Shown piece after piece: positions 31,064 through 42,500 of a DNA stretch of 64,000 nucleotides (its first letter is position 1; every line of letters begins with the position of its first letter). The notes beneath the pieces were generated by a model, which was not told where the DNA came from, made no database searches, and worked only from the letters and a program-made list of their open reading frames with translations. Origin of the DNA: Cafeteria roenbergensis (lineage: Eukaryota; Sar; Bigyra; Bicosoecida; Cafeteriaceae); the NCBI GenBank assembly GCA_008330645.1, contig VLTN01000027.1:124001-188000 (forward strand), read 5' to 3'. The position numbers were made by a program, and so were the translations under genes.

Positions 31064-31302
31064 TTGCACCGTGCAATCAAGTCCCCCACGGCACCCCTTC
31101 CCGCGCTGCCTGCCCTGCGCGGTGTGCCCCGCGCAAGCGCTGCGGAGCCTCGTCTTTGCATGCGACAAATATCCAACTGGTTCTGGAGTGGCAAGCTGCC
31201 ACAGACTTGTGCACGCCGCCAGCGCCAGACCCCCAAGCAGCGGAAGTCCCGCGGAGGCTTACACTCAGGCACTGCTTTGGGTCGTGTTCCGAGGACGGCA
31301 AA
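31064..31302. promoter_or_regulatory. Shared head-to-head promoter region
   Basis: 239 bp between the DUF4211 ATG (minus, 31063) and the EF-hand/RCC1 ATG (plus, 31303). No specific element was recognised. Confidence 0.4.
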
Positions 31303-34300
31303 ATGGCGGGGGCGGCCGAAACCGGGGCAGGCGTGGCGCACGATGACTTGCTGCGAATGGCCGCAAAAGTAGCGCACGTGGAAGGCACTGGAGGGAGGCT
31401 CGTGGCATCGGCTGCCATCAAAGGACCACAGCGTACGGCTGCGGCCCGGGGGTTGGGAGGAAGGCGCATGCCCACTGGCCAGGCAGGCTCCTTGGTCACG
31501 CTCAGCGCCGTGAGTCTGCCCCGCGCCTCTGGCCGGCTTCGCCCGGGCCCGGGCATGACGTGAGCGCCCGACGGTGTCCCGTGCCTGCTTGGGTACCGAG
31601 CCGCAGAACCCCTCTCGCTTGTTCAGGTTCTTCGACCACGACAGCCAAGGCTTGATCGACTTGGAGGAATTCAAGACCATGCTGCCGCAACTGGGCATCA
31701 CGATTCCCGCAGCCAAAGCCATTCGCGTATTCCGGATGCTGGACGCGTCGAACACCAAGGCCCTCACAGAGGAGCAGTTCAAGGTGGCTGTGTTCGCTCT
31801 CAATCCTGCCAGCGGGGGGCCACTGCACATTGATTCGTCCGAGCTGATGGGACCGCGAGAGGCCTTCGTGCTGTTCGACCGGGACAACAGCGGCGCAATC
31901 GACGAGGACGAGTTCGTCTGGGTGCTCGAGTTCATGGGCTACGACATCAAGATCGAAGACGAGGAGCTCGTGGAGAAGATGTTTCGAAAGTATGACGCTG
32001 ATTCGTCCGGGGCAATCGAGTACGGCGAGTTCCGGACGGCATGGCTTGATCTATGCGATGTCCGGGAGGAACTCAAGGGCAGAGGAATCACAAAGTTCGA
32101 GGAGTGGACCCCAAGGTGGAAGCTGGTGGAGATGCTAGACGCCGAGCTTCGGCGCCAAGACGCCCAAGAGCAGCAGGTGCTGGCCTACGCCCGCAAGTGG
32201 GTAGCCTGGCAGCACACCTTAAAGCGGCGCCGCCGGCTTCTCCAGGCGGCAAGGCGAGACGCTTGCATGTGGCTCCAGAACGCCTTGGACGCTGCCGGGC
32301 AGGTGTACACCCTCGGGCACGGGCCCAGTGGTACACACGACTCCTCAGACCTGATACAGCTGCTTCCGGTCGGAGGGGAGCTGGTTGCATCACTGTGGCT
32401 CGATCGTGTTGACCCTGCTCCAGGGCAAGACTTGCAGGTTGCCGCGAAGGCGGCGACGGCCCACAGGCTGGGCCGCCTGCGGGTGCAGCGACGAGAGGTT
32501 GAAAGCCAGAAGCGGGCCGCCGAAATTGAGTTGGCCGCAGCTCCAGTCAGCAGGAAGCGAGACCCGAGCTTGCCAGTGCGCTCGGGCAGGCCTGCCAGTC
32601 CGGGTCACCGACGGATGGGCAACCGTGTTTTCCGCGCTCACGGAAAGTTCAAGAGGACTGACATCCGAAGCACGTTTCGCTCCCCTGCCGGCCCAGAGGC
32701 CACCCGTCAGCCTTCCAGGGCCAGCGAGCCGGTTTCGTCCGCTCGCTCTGCAGGCGAGCAAGGTCGTGCGTCGCAAGTCGCAGCTCGCCACGGCACCACG
32801 GTGCAGTGGGCGGCGTTTGATAGTCATCGGGGCACCGGGACACCCCGAGCGGGTGTGACGTCCAGCTCTCGAAGCCAAGCGCGCGGTGCACCGACAGCAA
32901 CTGCGGTATCGTCCGTGGCGACAAAGCTTGTGAAGCCCTCTGCAGGCTCTGACCGAATGAGCGGTGGCACAGAGATCAGAGATTCTGATCAAGAGAGCAC
33001 GTCAACGGAGGACGCCTCGGCCGATGGCAGCGACAGCAGCGACACTCGCGAAGGCGAAGGACGCGAAGACGATGGCGATGGGGACGACGAATCCGAGGAC
33101 GACGATGTCGACGATAGTGAGAGCAGCAGCGACTCCGACGGTTCAAGCAGTGAGAGCAGCCACGAAAGCGAGCAATCTGGGCCGCAGGAATTAACTCGAG
33201 ACGGAGCTGGAGACCCAACCGCACACAGCGTTCGCGGCCAGCCCAGGATGGCCCGAGAGGACCGCAAAACGACGTCTGTTGGAGCGCTTGGGGCCGGAGA
33301 CAGACTTCCCGGCAGAATTGATGGGGACGCAAGCGAGGCTGTCGCTGCGACAGGGACCATCGAACTTGACGACGACGTCCACCCAGACGAGGCGTTGCAC
33401 GGCGAGCCGCCGGTGGACCCAACTTCGCGTCGCCCACAGGCAGCTTCCCCTGCCAACCCCTTTTGGGGCGTGCGAGTTTGCAGCAGCACGTTGCCGCTCT
33501 GGGGTCAGGGCGTCGACCGGGCTTGGGTCGGGGCCACAGTGTCGCTGGCAAGCGATCCACTCGGCAGGCTCTTTGCCTGGGGCGCGTTGCGCGTTCCAGA
33601 CGCTGACGGACAACTTCGCACGAGTGAGTCGAGCGAGCTCGTCTTTTGTGCGCTTGGGATTCCTCCCGCGGATCTGGTGTCTCTGACTGCACGCCACGCC
33701 AGCGTGGCCGGGCCTTGGGCGCTTGCTGGAACCACCAGCTTTGTGCGCCGAGTGACGCATAGCTCGCTGGGTCCGCCAGTTGGACGCGGGGGCACCATGG
33801 GTCCAGCCCCGGCATCGAGAGACGCTGCAAAGGCCCACAGGGGGCTCCTAGCCCGGCTTCTTGGAAGGCCCGGAGAAGGCGCAGGGCGAGAGCAAGGCAG
33901 CGAGCCACCCGGATCGCTCGCCAGACGCCCCCCGGCGCGAATGTCGAGCCGGCCGGCGCGGGCAGTCAGATCGCTGCTGGCGGCCACCGGGGTTGTCAGC
34001 ATGGCGCCTTTGCCGGCCGCGCACGCGATTGGGTCGGCTGGTGCGGACCCGACCGCACTCATTCCCGTAGCAGAAGCGAGCCACCAAGTGCCGGCAGTGA
34101 CATTCCCCTCGTTGCTGGCAATTCAGCGCCGTCACCAAGCCGTCTTCGTGCTTCGAGCTCTGGATGGCCTTAGGTTGGAGGTTCCCGTGTCGCTGCGCCG
34201 AGCCGTGGAGTCGGGAGACGCAAGCGCCACTCCAGGACTCGTTGCTCTCGAAGTGATTGACCACTCCTTGGTCGGAGAGCTCCTCGCGCTGAGGGGCTTC

Positions 34301-36478
34301 GAGGTCGCAGAGCTAACTCGTGCCCAGGCACTGGAGACACTTGGTCAATGCTTCAGCATCGAGTTGTCCAGCCTCGGCTCTGCCGGTGCACTCGAGCTGA
34401 GGGCCGCCGAAACCAAAGTACGCAGCTTTCTGGACGACGACAAAGAGGACGATGCCCGTGTGGAGGCTGAAAAGATCAAGCGAGTCTGGGCGCTTCTCAG
34501 GCCCCGGTGGCGCGCGGCGCTGGATGCCCCGATGCAGGAGTTCCACTCCAAGTATGAGCGGACTCTGCAGCAACTCAACGCAAGCTACGCAGCCCGTCAA
34601 GTGATGGATGATACCTCCTCTGGAGACCAGCGGGTCTGCCTCTCTCTCGACAGCAGCATTTTGGCCGTGGACTGCGTTCCCATCGACTCGGCGGCTTCCG
34701 TGGCGCAAAACCTTGCCGACCTTGCCCCCCCTCGATGGACCGCAGGGGCAAGACCCGCGCTGGTGGCGGTCGGGGACAAGCACCTGCTCTTCGTTTTGAA
34801 GGACGGCTCAGTCTACACCTGCGGGGCAGGAACTAGTGGGCGCCTTGGGCTGGGGTGCATTCCTGGCACAACGCGCGTGGTCACAAGGGACACAGTCGCC
34901 AGGGCTGTCGGCACCGCAGACCGTGCTCTTCTGACCCGGGTCGAGGCTCTTGCAACGAGTCACATTGTCGACGTCAGCGCAGGCTTCTCACACTCTGCTG
35001 CAGTGTCCGCAAACGGCAAACTTTGGCTCTGGGGCTCCTCGTCGCTGGGGAAGCTTGGAGTCGGCAAGCTACCTCCGGACACAGAAGACGCAGCAGTATG
35101 GCCTGCACCGGTCCACTTCGCCAGCGGAGTCCGCGTCAAGCAGGTGTCGTGCGGCCACTCGCACACCGCCTGCGTGAGCCACGGCGGGCAGCTGTTTGTG
35201 TGGGGTGCCACTGCCAATGGCCGCCTGGGCATCGACATTGCTCGTTCCGGCAAGTTTCACGAGCCGGTCCATGCTTGGATCGCGACGCCAACCCTTGTTT
35301 CCCGGTTTGTCGAGGACAGCATGCGCGTGGACGTCGTCGCTTCGGGTTCAGCCCATACCATGGCGCTTGTTCATGGCGGGGTGCCACCAATCCAGGGGCA
35401 GGTGTTCGTCGCCGGCGCTGCTTCGGCATGCGGATCGTCGGGAAGGCTCTTCGAGCGAGTCGGAGGGGGCCTGGCATCCAAGCAAGTTGCCCGCATCGCA
35501 GCTGGGACCCTCCACTGCTGCGCGGTGACAGACGAGGGCGAACTGTACACGTGGGGAACGGACACGAACGGGAGTCTCGGCCATCCTGTGCAAGTGGAAG
35601 GCCGACGGATCGTGCCGAACCCTACTTTGGTCGAATGCCTCTTCATGCAGCCCGGGAACTTGTGCCACGACCCGTGCGTTGCTGCAACGCAGTCCTCGAC
35701 ATTCAACCACGCAGCAGCCTCCAGGGTGCTCAATGGCGAAACTGATGGCCTTGGAGTGCTGCGTGTGTCACACACGCGGGATGAGGAATGCCCGTGGCTT
35801 GACATTGACTTGGGCCGAACATGCCACGTCTCGCGCATCTCCGTATGGAATCGGGCAGATTCGCCTGGTGGCACAATGCTCCCAGCTGATACCTTTGTCA
35901 AGCGCCTCTATCCCGCTTGGGTCATGGTGAGCAAGATGCCCTTCCCGGCCGGATTTGGAAGGCCAAGCCTGGAGGCAGCCATTCGGTCCGCAACCTTCAC
36001 GTACCAGCTTCTGAGGCCTGCAATCTCCCACCAGTGGGACTTGCCGTGGCAGACTCAGTGCCGGTACGTGCGGATCCAAATCGCACGCAAGTCCAGCTTG
36101 CACCTTGCGGAAGTCGAAGTCTTTGGCACAGCGAGCGAGACTCCCAGGCTGGCGCGAGTTGTTGACGTCACGGCCACAGACCGTACCTTGGCCGTCCTGG
36201 GACGCTCCACCCCCGAAGAACTCGAATGGGCATATTGCAAGGCGGTAGCCTCTGACCCAGGAAATGCCCTAATTCTGCGCGAACTGCCCCCATTTCGCTC
36301 GCTGTTCCAGTCCATCGGCTACAGCGTTCCGGAGGAGCATGCGTGCGAAAACTTCGAGGCCTGCTTGGCAGAGGCGGCGCTCGGAGACAAGGGCCGGAGA
36401 ATGGACCTGAGAACGATGTGGGAGTTGCTGATGGCTGAGAAGCCGAGACAGTCTTCAATCCCAGGCAGCGAGGATTGA
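31303..36478 (+). CDS. EF-hand, RCC1-repeat and discoidin-like multidomain protein
   Basis: Exons 31303-31509 and 31607-36478 (97-bp intron, phase 0) give 1,692 residues. EF-hand loops occur near residues 80 (DHDSQGLIDLEEF), 115 (weak), 158 (DRDNSGAIDEDEF) and 194 (DADSSGAIEYGEF); the last two have full calcium-ligand patterns. A basic helical stretch and a long Asp/Glu/Ser-rich linker follow. An RCC1-type propeller spans about 690-1407 with repeated blade motifs: KDGSVYTCGAGTSGRLGLG, GKLWLWGSSSLGKLGVG, GQLFVWGATANGRLGID and GELYTWGTDTNGSLGHP. A discoidin/F5-8C-like beta-sandwich follows at about 1428-1578 (ATQSSTFNHAAASRVLNGE, WLDIDLGRTCHVSRISVWN, CRYVRIQI). There is no signal peptide, so it is probably cytosolic and calcium-regulated. 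I know of no named orthologue. Confidence 0.88.
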
Positions 36479-37669
36479 GTGCTTTTCCAGCTGTCAGCAA
36501 AGTTCAATGCGAGCAAGAATATGATCAGTCACATTTACTGCTGTCGAGGTCACCTGGGCAGGTCAACCTGTGAGAGAATGCTTCATAGAAGGCTGCGATG
36601 CGTGTGTCCCTGGGTACAAGGTCCCCCTCTGGACTTGGGACGGCCGTAGGACTCTGAAGGGCAAAGTACTCAGCACTGAGCATCGGAGCTTTAACTTTTA
36701 CGTCTCGGAGTTCGCTGTACGAGTCATAGTTGCTCAACTTGACAGGGCCCAACTCAACACCAGCAGCCAGACTGTGACCCATTCGACTTCCACTCATGAG
36801 CTAACCTTGAACTGTCACGCGAGTGACACGAATGGCTTGCCGTTATGCAATTGTGCGTTTAAGCTTTCCTGAAGGTACTTGTGTTTTGAAGGCAACTTCG
36901 ATGAGACTGGGAGAGAGCGAAACCAGCGGGTCTGTCATCTGGCCAAAGAGCTGAGGTGCATGACAGAGTGCACTTTGCCCACTGTGGCAGGGCAACTATA
37001 ACCGTGAAGCTGCGTTGCGCTGGCCTCCGTTGACTTTGAAATGGCCTCTGCAATAGCCTGCGATCCGCTGGGCAGCAGCCAACTGGGCATTCGAAGCTCA
37101 TGCCGTTGGAGGGCCTGCAACGCTGCTGAGTTCCAAAACCGCTTTCCCCAGCAATGTCGTGTTTCGACCATCAATCTTTCCTGTTTTTCTCCAGCAGGTG
37201 GAGGATGATTTGCTGGGAACAGGAATTGTCACAGGTTAGCAAGAACTCCTATCCGGGTTCTTGGAATCGCTCTCGTTGCAGCTGCGTTCGTTGAGGTTGT
37301 TCGCAAAGCCTTCTCCCTCAGAGTTTTCCTCGTCTTGCGTCTTGTGTCTTGGGGGTGAACAAAGCCCTCTCCATTCGTGATTCTCGGGACTAAATTCAGT
37401 TTTCAAGACAAGATGCGGCGCAAGCTGTGGCGCAGCATATTTAGGGGGAATGCGTACAAAATGGTTTTCCTTTGCTTGTGCAGCAGATGGCCCTCACCGA
37501 CTTTGACTGCGTGAAGCTTCGCGCATCTTCGATGCTCGGACTGGAATGTCAATCGCCGATATCTGTGCGTTGTGCCCGGGCTGCTAACAAAAGCCAGGTA
37601 TGCTGGCAGTGACGTTGATTGATTTCCTTTAGGCAACGCCAGGCTCGCACTCCCTTAGTGTACAGCGGT
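36479..37669. other. AT-richer gene-poor gap of 1.2 kb
   Basis: The gap lies between two convergent stops (36478 and 37670) and is visibly less GC-rich than all neighbours, near half GC by eye, with T-rich patches around 37170-37400. One minus-strand frame (36525-36797, ATG at 36797, 90 residues) is open but has no recognisable feature. I saw no inverted terminal repeat, transposase, integrase or capsid-like frame. It could be long 3' UTRs, an old degenerate insertion or an unrecognised RNA gene. Confidence 0.5.
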
Positions 37670-39361
37670 TCACACAATGTCAGGGAACTCGTCCGAGTCA
37701 TTCCCGTCGTCGTGCTCCTCGGGCGCCGCGGACTGGGCGACCGCAGCAGTGCGCGAGGTGCCAGTGGCGGCCGTGATTGCAGGCGTGGCTGCCTGCTCAC
37801 CAGCGTTTGGTCCCGACTGCTCCACGATGCCTCCCGCCTCCTGCTCGTCTTCCTCCTCCTCCTCCCCGTCGGAGTCGTCTTTGTCGCTGTCGGCCGTGCC
37901 GTCCGCCTCGTCCTGCAAGGCAGCGGCGGCGGCGGCGGCGGCGGCGGTCGCAGGCAGCACGCCAGCGAGCTTCGCCAGCTTCTCTGCGGTGCGGCGCGGC
38001 TTGGACGCGCGGAGAGCGCTGAGCATGCGTGCCATATCGCCCGATGCAGGGGCAGGGAGCATCGCGTCGGCGAGCGCGTTTCCTGAGGAGAGGCGACGTG
38101 CTGCCACTCGCATTGGCTCAAAGAGCGGCTGGAGCAGCGGCTCTGCCTCCTCGGTGGCGGCGAGCAGGGCGGCACACGCGCGACTGAGCGCGGCAGCCGC
38201 GCCGCTCCCGACGAGGCGGTGGCCTCCAGCGGCGGCGGCATCGCATGCCGCCCCGAGCTGCCGCGCGAGCCGCAGTAGCCAGGGAGTGAGAGCGGCGACC
38301 CGTGGTCTGTCCGCCAGACAGCCCCACACCAGAACGGACGCTGCAGAGAGGGAGGCGGAGGCGAGCGTTGCATCGCCCTCGACGCTCCCCGTTGAGTCTG
38401 CGCCCTCCATCGCAGCCGTAGCCGCTGCCAGGAGCGCGAGTGCGGCTCGCACGACGCTGCCCAGGCTTCCCGCGGAGTCCGTGGACGCCGGGTGGACCGC
38501 CAGCTGCCGCGGGTTGACGGACGCGAGATCGCTGCGCCCAAAGGCGTAGCGGCACCCGATCGCGTCGGCGGTGGCCGCGCTGCGGAGCGCATCGGAGGCG
38601 CGGTTGGCGGCAGCCACGGCCTGCGCGCCAGCTGCTGGGAGGGCGGCGACGTCCGCGCCGTCGTCAAGGAACGCCACGAGGTGAAGCGCGGCCTCGCATG
38701 CTTCGGCCACGAGCTGGTCTGGCGTCCAGGACGAAGGCTTGGCGAGAGCGGAGCAGAGCCAGAGCCGCGCCAGCGAGCACGCCTCCAGGGCGGACGAGGA
38801 GAGAAGGCCGGGCTGCCCCTGGGCGAGCTCCAAGAAAGCAAGCGCAGCGGGGCCGCTTGCGCGGACGACCGACACGGGGCTGCGGCGTACGAGGCGGGCA
38901 AGCTCCGTTGCGGCAGCGTCGACGACTGCGCTCGTGGCCAGGCCCTTGGCCTCAAGGCAGGCGCCGGCCACGGTGACGATGAGCCCGGTCGCATCGCTTG
39001 CGATGCGCGAGTAGGAGTCAGCAGGGGCAGCCTTGCCTGCGCCGCGCGCGCGCTTGCCGCGCTTTCTCGCGCCCCCCGCCTCGAGGCTCGGGCCGAAGTC
39101 CTCCGTGGTCATGCAATCCAGAGCGGCCGACGCCATGTCGCTTGTGCTGGTGATGAAGGCCAGATGGGGTCCTTGCGCGCTGAAGCCAGCCTTGACGCAG
39201 GCCGAGGCCAGAAGGGTGCGGCAAGCGAGGTTTTCGGCCGTCGGGTCCTCGCCCAACGCCACGCACGAGGCCTCGATCAAAACCTCGGCCCCAGTCTGGC
39301 TCCACGACTTGGAGCGCATGAGGGCATGGATGGCCGGCTCAACGGCTGAGGTCACGGCCAT
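37670..39361 (-). CDS. Alpha-helical repeat-like protein with acidic tail, function unknown
   Basis: A single frame from the ATG at 39361 to the stop at 37670 gives 563 residues. The bulk consists of Ala/Leu-rich amphipathic helices resembling HEAT/ARM-type stacking, with a basic insert early on (RKRGKRARGAGKAA) that could be a nuclear or nucleolar signal. The end is strongly acidic (EEEEEDEQEAGG, NDSDEFPDIV). The combination of helical repeats and an acidic C-terminus ending DSDEFPDIV is reminiscent of ribosome-biogenesis factors of the Rix1/PELP1 type. That is only a hypothesis: the protein is shorter and I see no defining motif. Upstream exons are possible. Confidence 0.65.
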   Translation of the reverse strand: MAVTSAVEPAIHALMRSKSWSQTGAEVLIEASCVALGEDPTAENLACRTLLASACVKAGFSAQGPHLAFITSTSDMASAALDCMTTEDFGPSLEAGGARKRGKRARGAGKAAPADSYSRIASDATGLIVTVAGACLEAKGLATSAVVDAAATELARLVRRSPVSVVRASGPAALAFLELAQGQPGLLSSSALEACSLARLWLCSALAKPSSWTPDQLVAEACEAALHLVAFLDDGADVAALPAAGAQAVAAANRASDALRSAATADAIGCRYAFGRSDLASVNPRQLAVHPASTDSAGSLGSVVRAALALLAAATAAMEGADSTGSVEGDATLASASLSAASVLVWGCLADRPRVAALTPWLLRLARQLGAACDAAAAGGHRLVGSGAAAALSRACAALLAATEEAEPLLQPLFEPMRVAARRLSSGNALADAMLPAPASGDMARMLSALRASKPRRTAEKLAKLAGVLPATAAAAAAAAALQDEADGTADSDKDDSDGEEEEEDEQEAGGIVEQSGPNAGEQAATPAITAATGTSRTAAVAQSAAPEEHDDGNDSDEFPDIV

Positions 39362-39533
39362 GGCTCGCCTGTGCGCGAGCGCAAAATCGCGAGGCTCGTC
39401 TCGGCAGAGCCGAAAGTGCAACTGACGTGAGGATGTTTCTGCTGCTCGTGTGTGGGATGACGGCTGCTGGCCGATCTAGCCGCTAGCGCTATCGATGCTT
39501 GACGCACACGCAGCGCACACAGCGCGCGCGCGA

Positions 39534-42500
39534 CTAGGTGAGAATCTCCACGGTGTCTTCCAGCAGCTCTTGCTGGCCCAGCCACTTCTTGAGGCTGGAC
39601 ATGCCCTCGCGGTCGGGCTTGTCCGCGTCGCCGGGCATCGCGATCATCGTTGCCTCCTCCTCCGTCATGCCGAGGAGCTCGTCTGCCACGCCAGGGTCCT
39701 CGTCCTTCACGGTGTCTTCGTCTCCGTCCTCGCCGGCGTGCATGTCGCTTCCAGCGTCCACCCCTGGCGTCCAGCGCCCGCCGCCTTGCTCGGAGGCGCC
39801 CTGCGACGCCAGCCGCTGCAGAGCCATGTCCACCCGCACTCGCTTTTCGCGTCCCGACTCGGCCCCTGAGTCGGCAGCGGCGGCACTGCCTGCTGCGAGG
39901 GCCGCTGCGCTGTCCGGCCCGCCCTCCTCCACAGCCGCCCCGCTCCGCGCCGCCCCTGCCCCGGAGGCAGCCCCGGCAGCCGCAGGGCCCTCGTCGCAGT
40001 CCCTGCCGAGCGACGCCATGGCCTGCTCCGCTGCCGCGGCCTCCATGCGCTCGAGGGCGTCAAGCTCCGCCGCCTCCGCCTCAGCCTCGGCCGCCCCGCC
40101 TGCGCCCGCTGCCGCGGCCGCCGCCCCCCGCGATGGCTTCCTCGAGAGCCCCGGCGCCGGAGACTCCTCGTCGTCCGTGTCCGAGTCGGTGAACGCGTCA
40201 AGCGCTGCCGCCTCATCGCCCGGCCCGGCCTCGCTGCCGGGGGTGCCGCCTCTCGATCGACGATCGCTCATGTTTCCGCTGCTGCCCACCGCGGCCAGGC
40301 GCATGCCACCCATCCGCTCTCCCTGCACGCGGCGCGCCCTGGCCATGGCCTGCATCGCCGCCTCAGCCCCCGCCTCCTTGGCCCGCTGCATTACAAACGT
40401 GATGGCGCTGTGCAGCGTGATGACGAGGTATGACAGCCGCCCAGCAGCCGAGTCCCGCCCGATGGCGAAGTTCGCAATGTAGTTGAGCGTCTGCAGCGGG
40501 AGCCGCCACGGGCACCGCATGGCTTGCGGCGCCATCGCCGCCCGCTCCAGGTTACTCCGGCTCCGGCCGCTGTCCGCCCCAGCGGCCGTCCCGTCCGCCG
40601 TGCCTGCACCTGCACCAGAGGCGCCGCCATCGCCGCTGCCGCTGCCGCTGCCGCCGTCTGCACTGCCCTCCGCTGCCTCAGAGGCTTGCGAGCTCGCGGG
40701 GGACAGCGACGCTTCCGACCCTGGGCTGCAGTCATCGTCCCCGCCGCCCCCGCCGGCGCTGCACCTGCTCACTGCCAACACGAGCAGGGGCAGCAGGTCC
40801 TCCGCCCCGACGTCGACGCGCTTCGGGGGCTTGCCTGCCGCTACCCGGGCGGAGTGCACCCGCTCGCCCGCCTCCCACACCAGCATCTCCACGGCGGAGA
40901 GCAGGAGCTCCTTCACCCGGTGGGGGTCCCCCAGCCCTGCCCCGCTGACCTCAGCGTCCATCGCGGCCAGAAGCCTCCCGCTCAGCCAGTACGGCGGGAG
41001 CCACGGTGCCCAGTGCAGCTCTGCAAGAAAGTCCGGGTTGACGTCGATGCGAGCGAGCGAGATGCGGGAGGCGGCGGCGAGGGACGCGCACCAGAGTCGC
41101 TCCAGGAACTGGGTTCGAGGCGCCCTGCCAACCCCAGCTCGCTCGCCGGCGAGCGTGCGCACGCCGCCAGTGGCCGCACGCGCCAGCCGCGAGAAGACGA
41201 GCGACCGCGTGAGGCGGCGTAGCGAGGCGGAGTACTCGGCTGTGCACGCCGGCGCCCACTCCAGGCCAGGGCGCTTCCCCGCCGCGGCAGCTGGCTGCTC
41301 AGGCGAGGAGGATAGCACGGCGGCGAGCGCCGCGGCCGGCGCCACGCCCACCACCTCCATGGCCGCGCTTGCATCGCGGAAGGCCTGACCGCCCCTGCTG
41401 GCAGCCATGCCCTGCGCCGCCCTCACGATGGGCAGCACCTCCGCCCGGAGGCGCTGCCGCTCCACCAGCAGCGCCGACAGCTCCTCCCCCCAGCGGTCCC
41501 GCACCGCGTAGGCGATGCGCACCTCCCCGTGGAGGTACTCGAGCAGAGCCCGCACCACGCGCGGCGTGGGCACGGAGAGGTCCTGCTCCTCCTCCTCGTT
41601 CGCGGCGGACGAGCGTGAGGCGGCGCTGGCGGCGGCAGCGTCGGCAGCCGCAGCGGCGGCGGCGGCGGCGGACCGCTTGCGAGCCGGCCACGTCGCGCTC
41701 CGTCTGGACGCCGCGGCCGCCGCCTCCTCCTCCCGCCGGCGGGCCGTCACCGCGTCGTGCAGCTCGCGCCACGTGTTTTCCAGCTCCTCGTCGATGGCGC
41801 GCGACTGGGAGGCCCCTGGCGACGGCATCGCGCTCGCGCTGCGCCCGCGGGGTGCCTTTGCGGGGCTGGGCGTGGCAGGCGGGGGCAGCGCCGCGCCCCC
41901 GGCGCCCTCGCGAAGAGCCTTGCTGGCAGGAGAGGCGCCCCCCCCGTCCCCAGCGGCGTCGCCGTCGGACTCCTCGCCGCTGCCGCCTGCAGAGCTTGCG
42001 CCCGGAGAGCGCGGCTGCCTGATGTGCAGAGCCGCGGGCGAGGACATTGCCGCACCGCGCGCCGCAGCGTAGGCAGCGGCCCGCGACGACGCCTGGCCCG
42101 AAGGCGTGGCGCCCCCGCCGGCGGCCGCCGCCGCGGCGTCCTCTCGCGCGGGGAGGAGCGCGGTGGCGCCCAGGAACTGCGCCGCCTCGTCGTCCTCGTA
42201 CAGCCCCGCGCTGCGTCCGCACAAATTGCTCATGCTCCACCCAGCCAGCAGCCTCCCCTCGCGAAGCCGCTGGTCGGACACGAGGCTGCGAAACCGCCGG
42301 TGGCGCCGCAGGCGCAGGGACTCCGCGAGCCACACCCGCCCAAAGTCGATGGCAGAGTCGCCCGCGTCGGTTCGCAGGCCCAGCCCCGCCGCGAGCCGGC
42401 CGAGGTCGCGCACCAGCTCGTCGCGGCCCAGGACCGCCGCGCCCGTGCCTGAGAAGGCATCGGTCGCCAAACCGCACACGTCCCCCCACGTGCGGGAGCG

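Noticed and set aside
36479-37669. Virus-like or transposable element in the low-GC gap
   Set aside because: No terminal repeats, integrase, polymerase, capsid-like or transposase frames were seen. Base composition alone is not enough.
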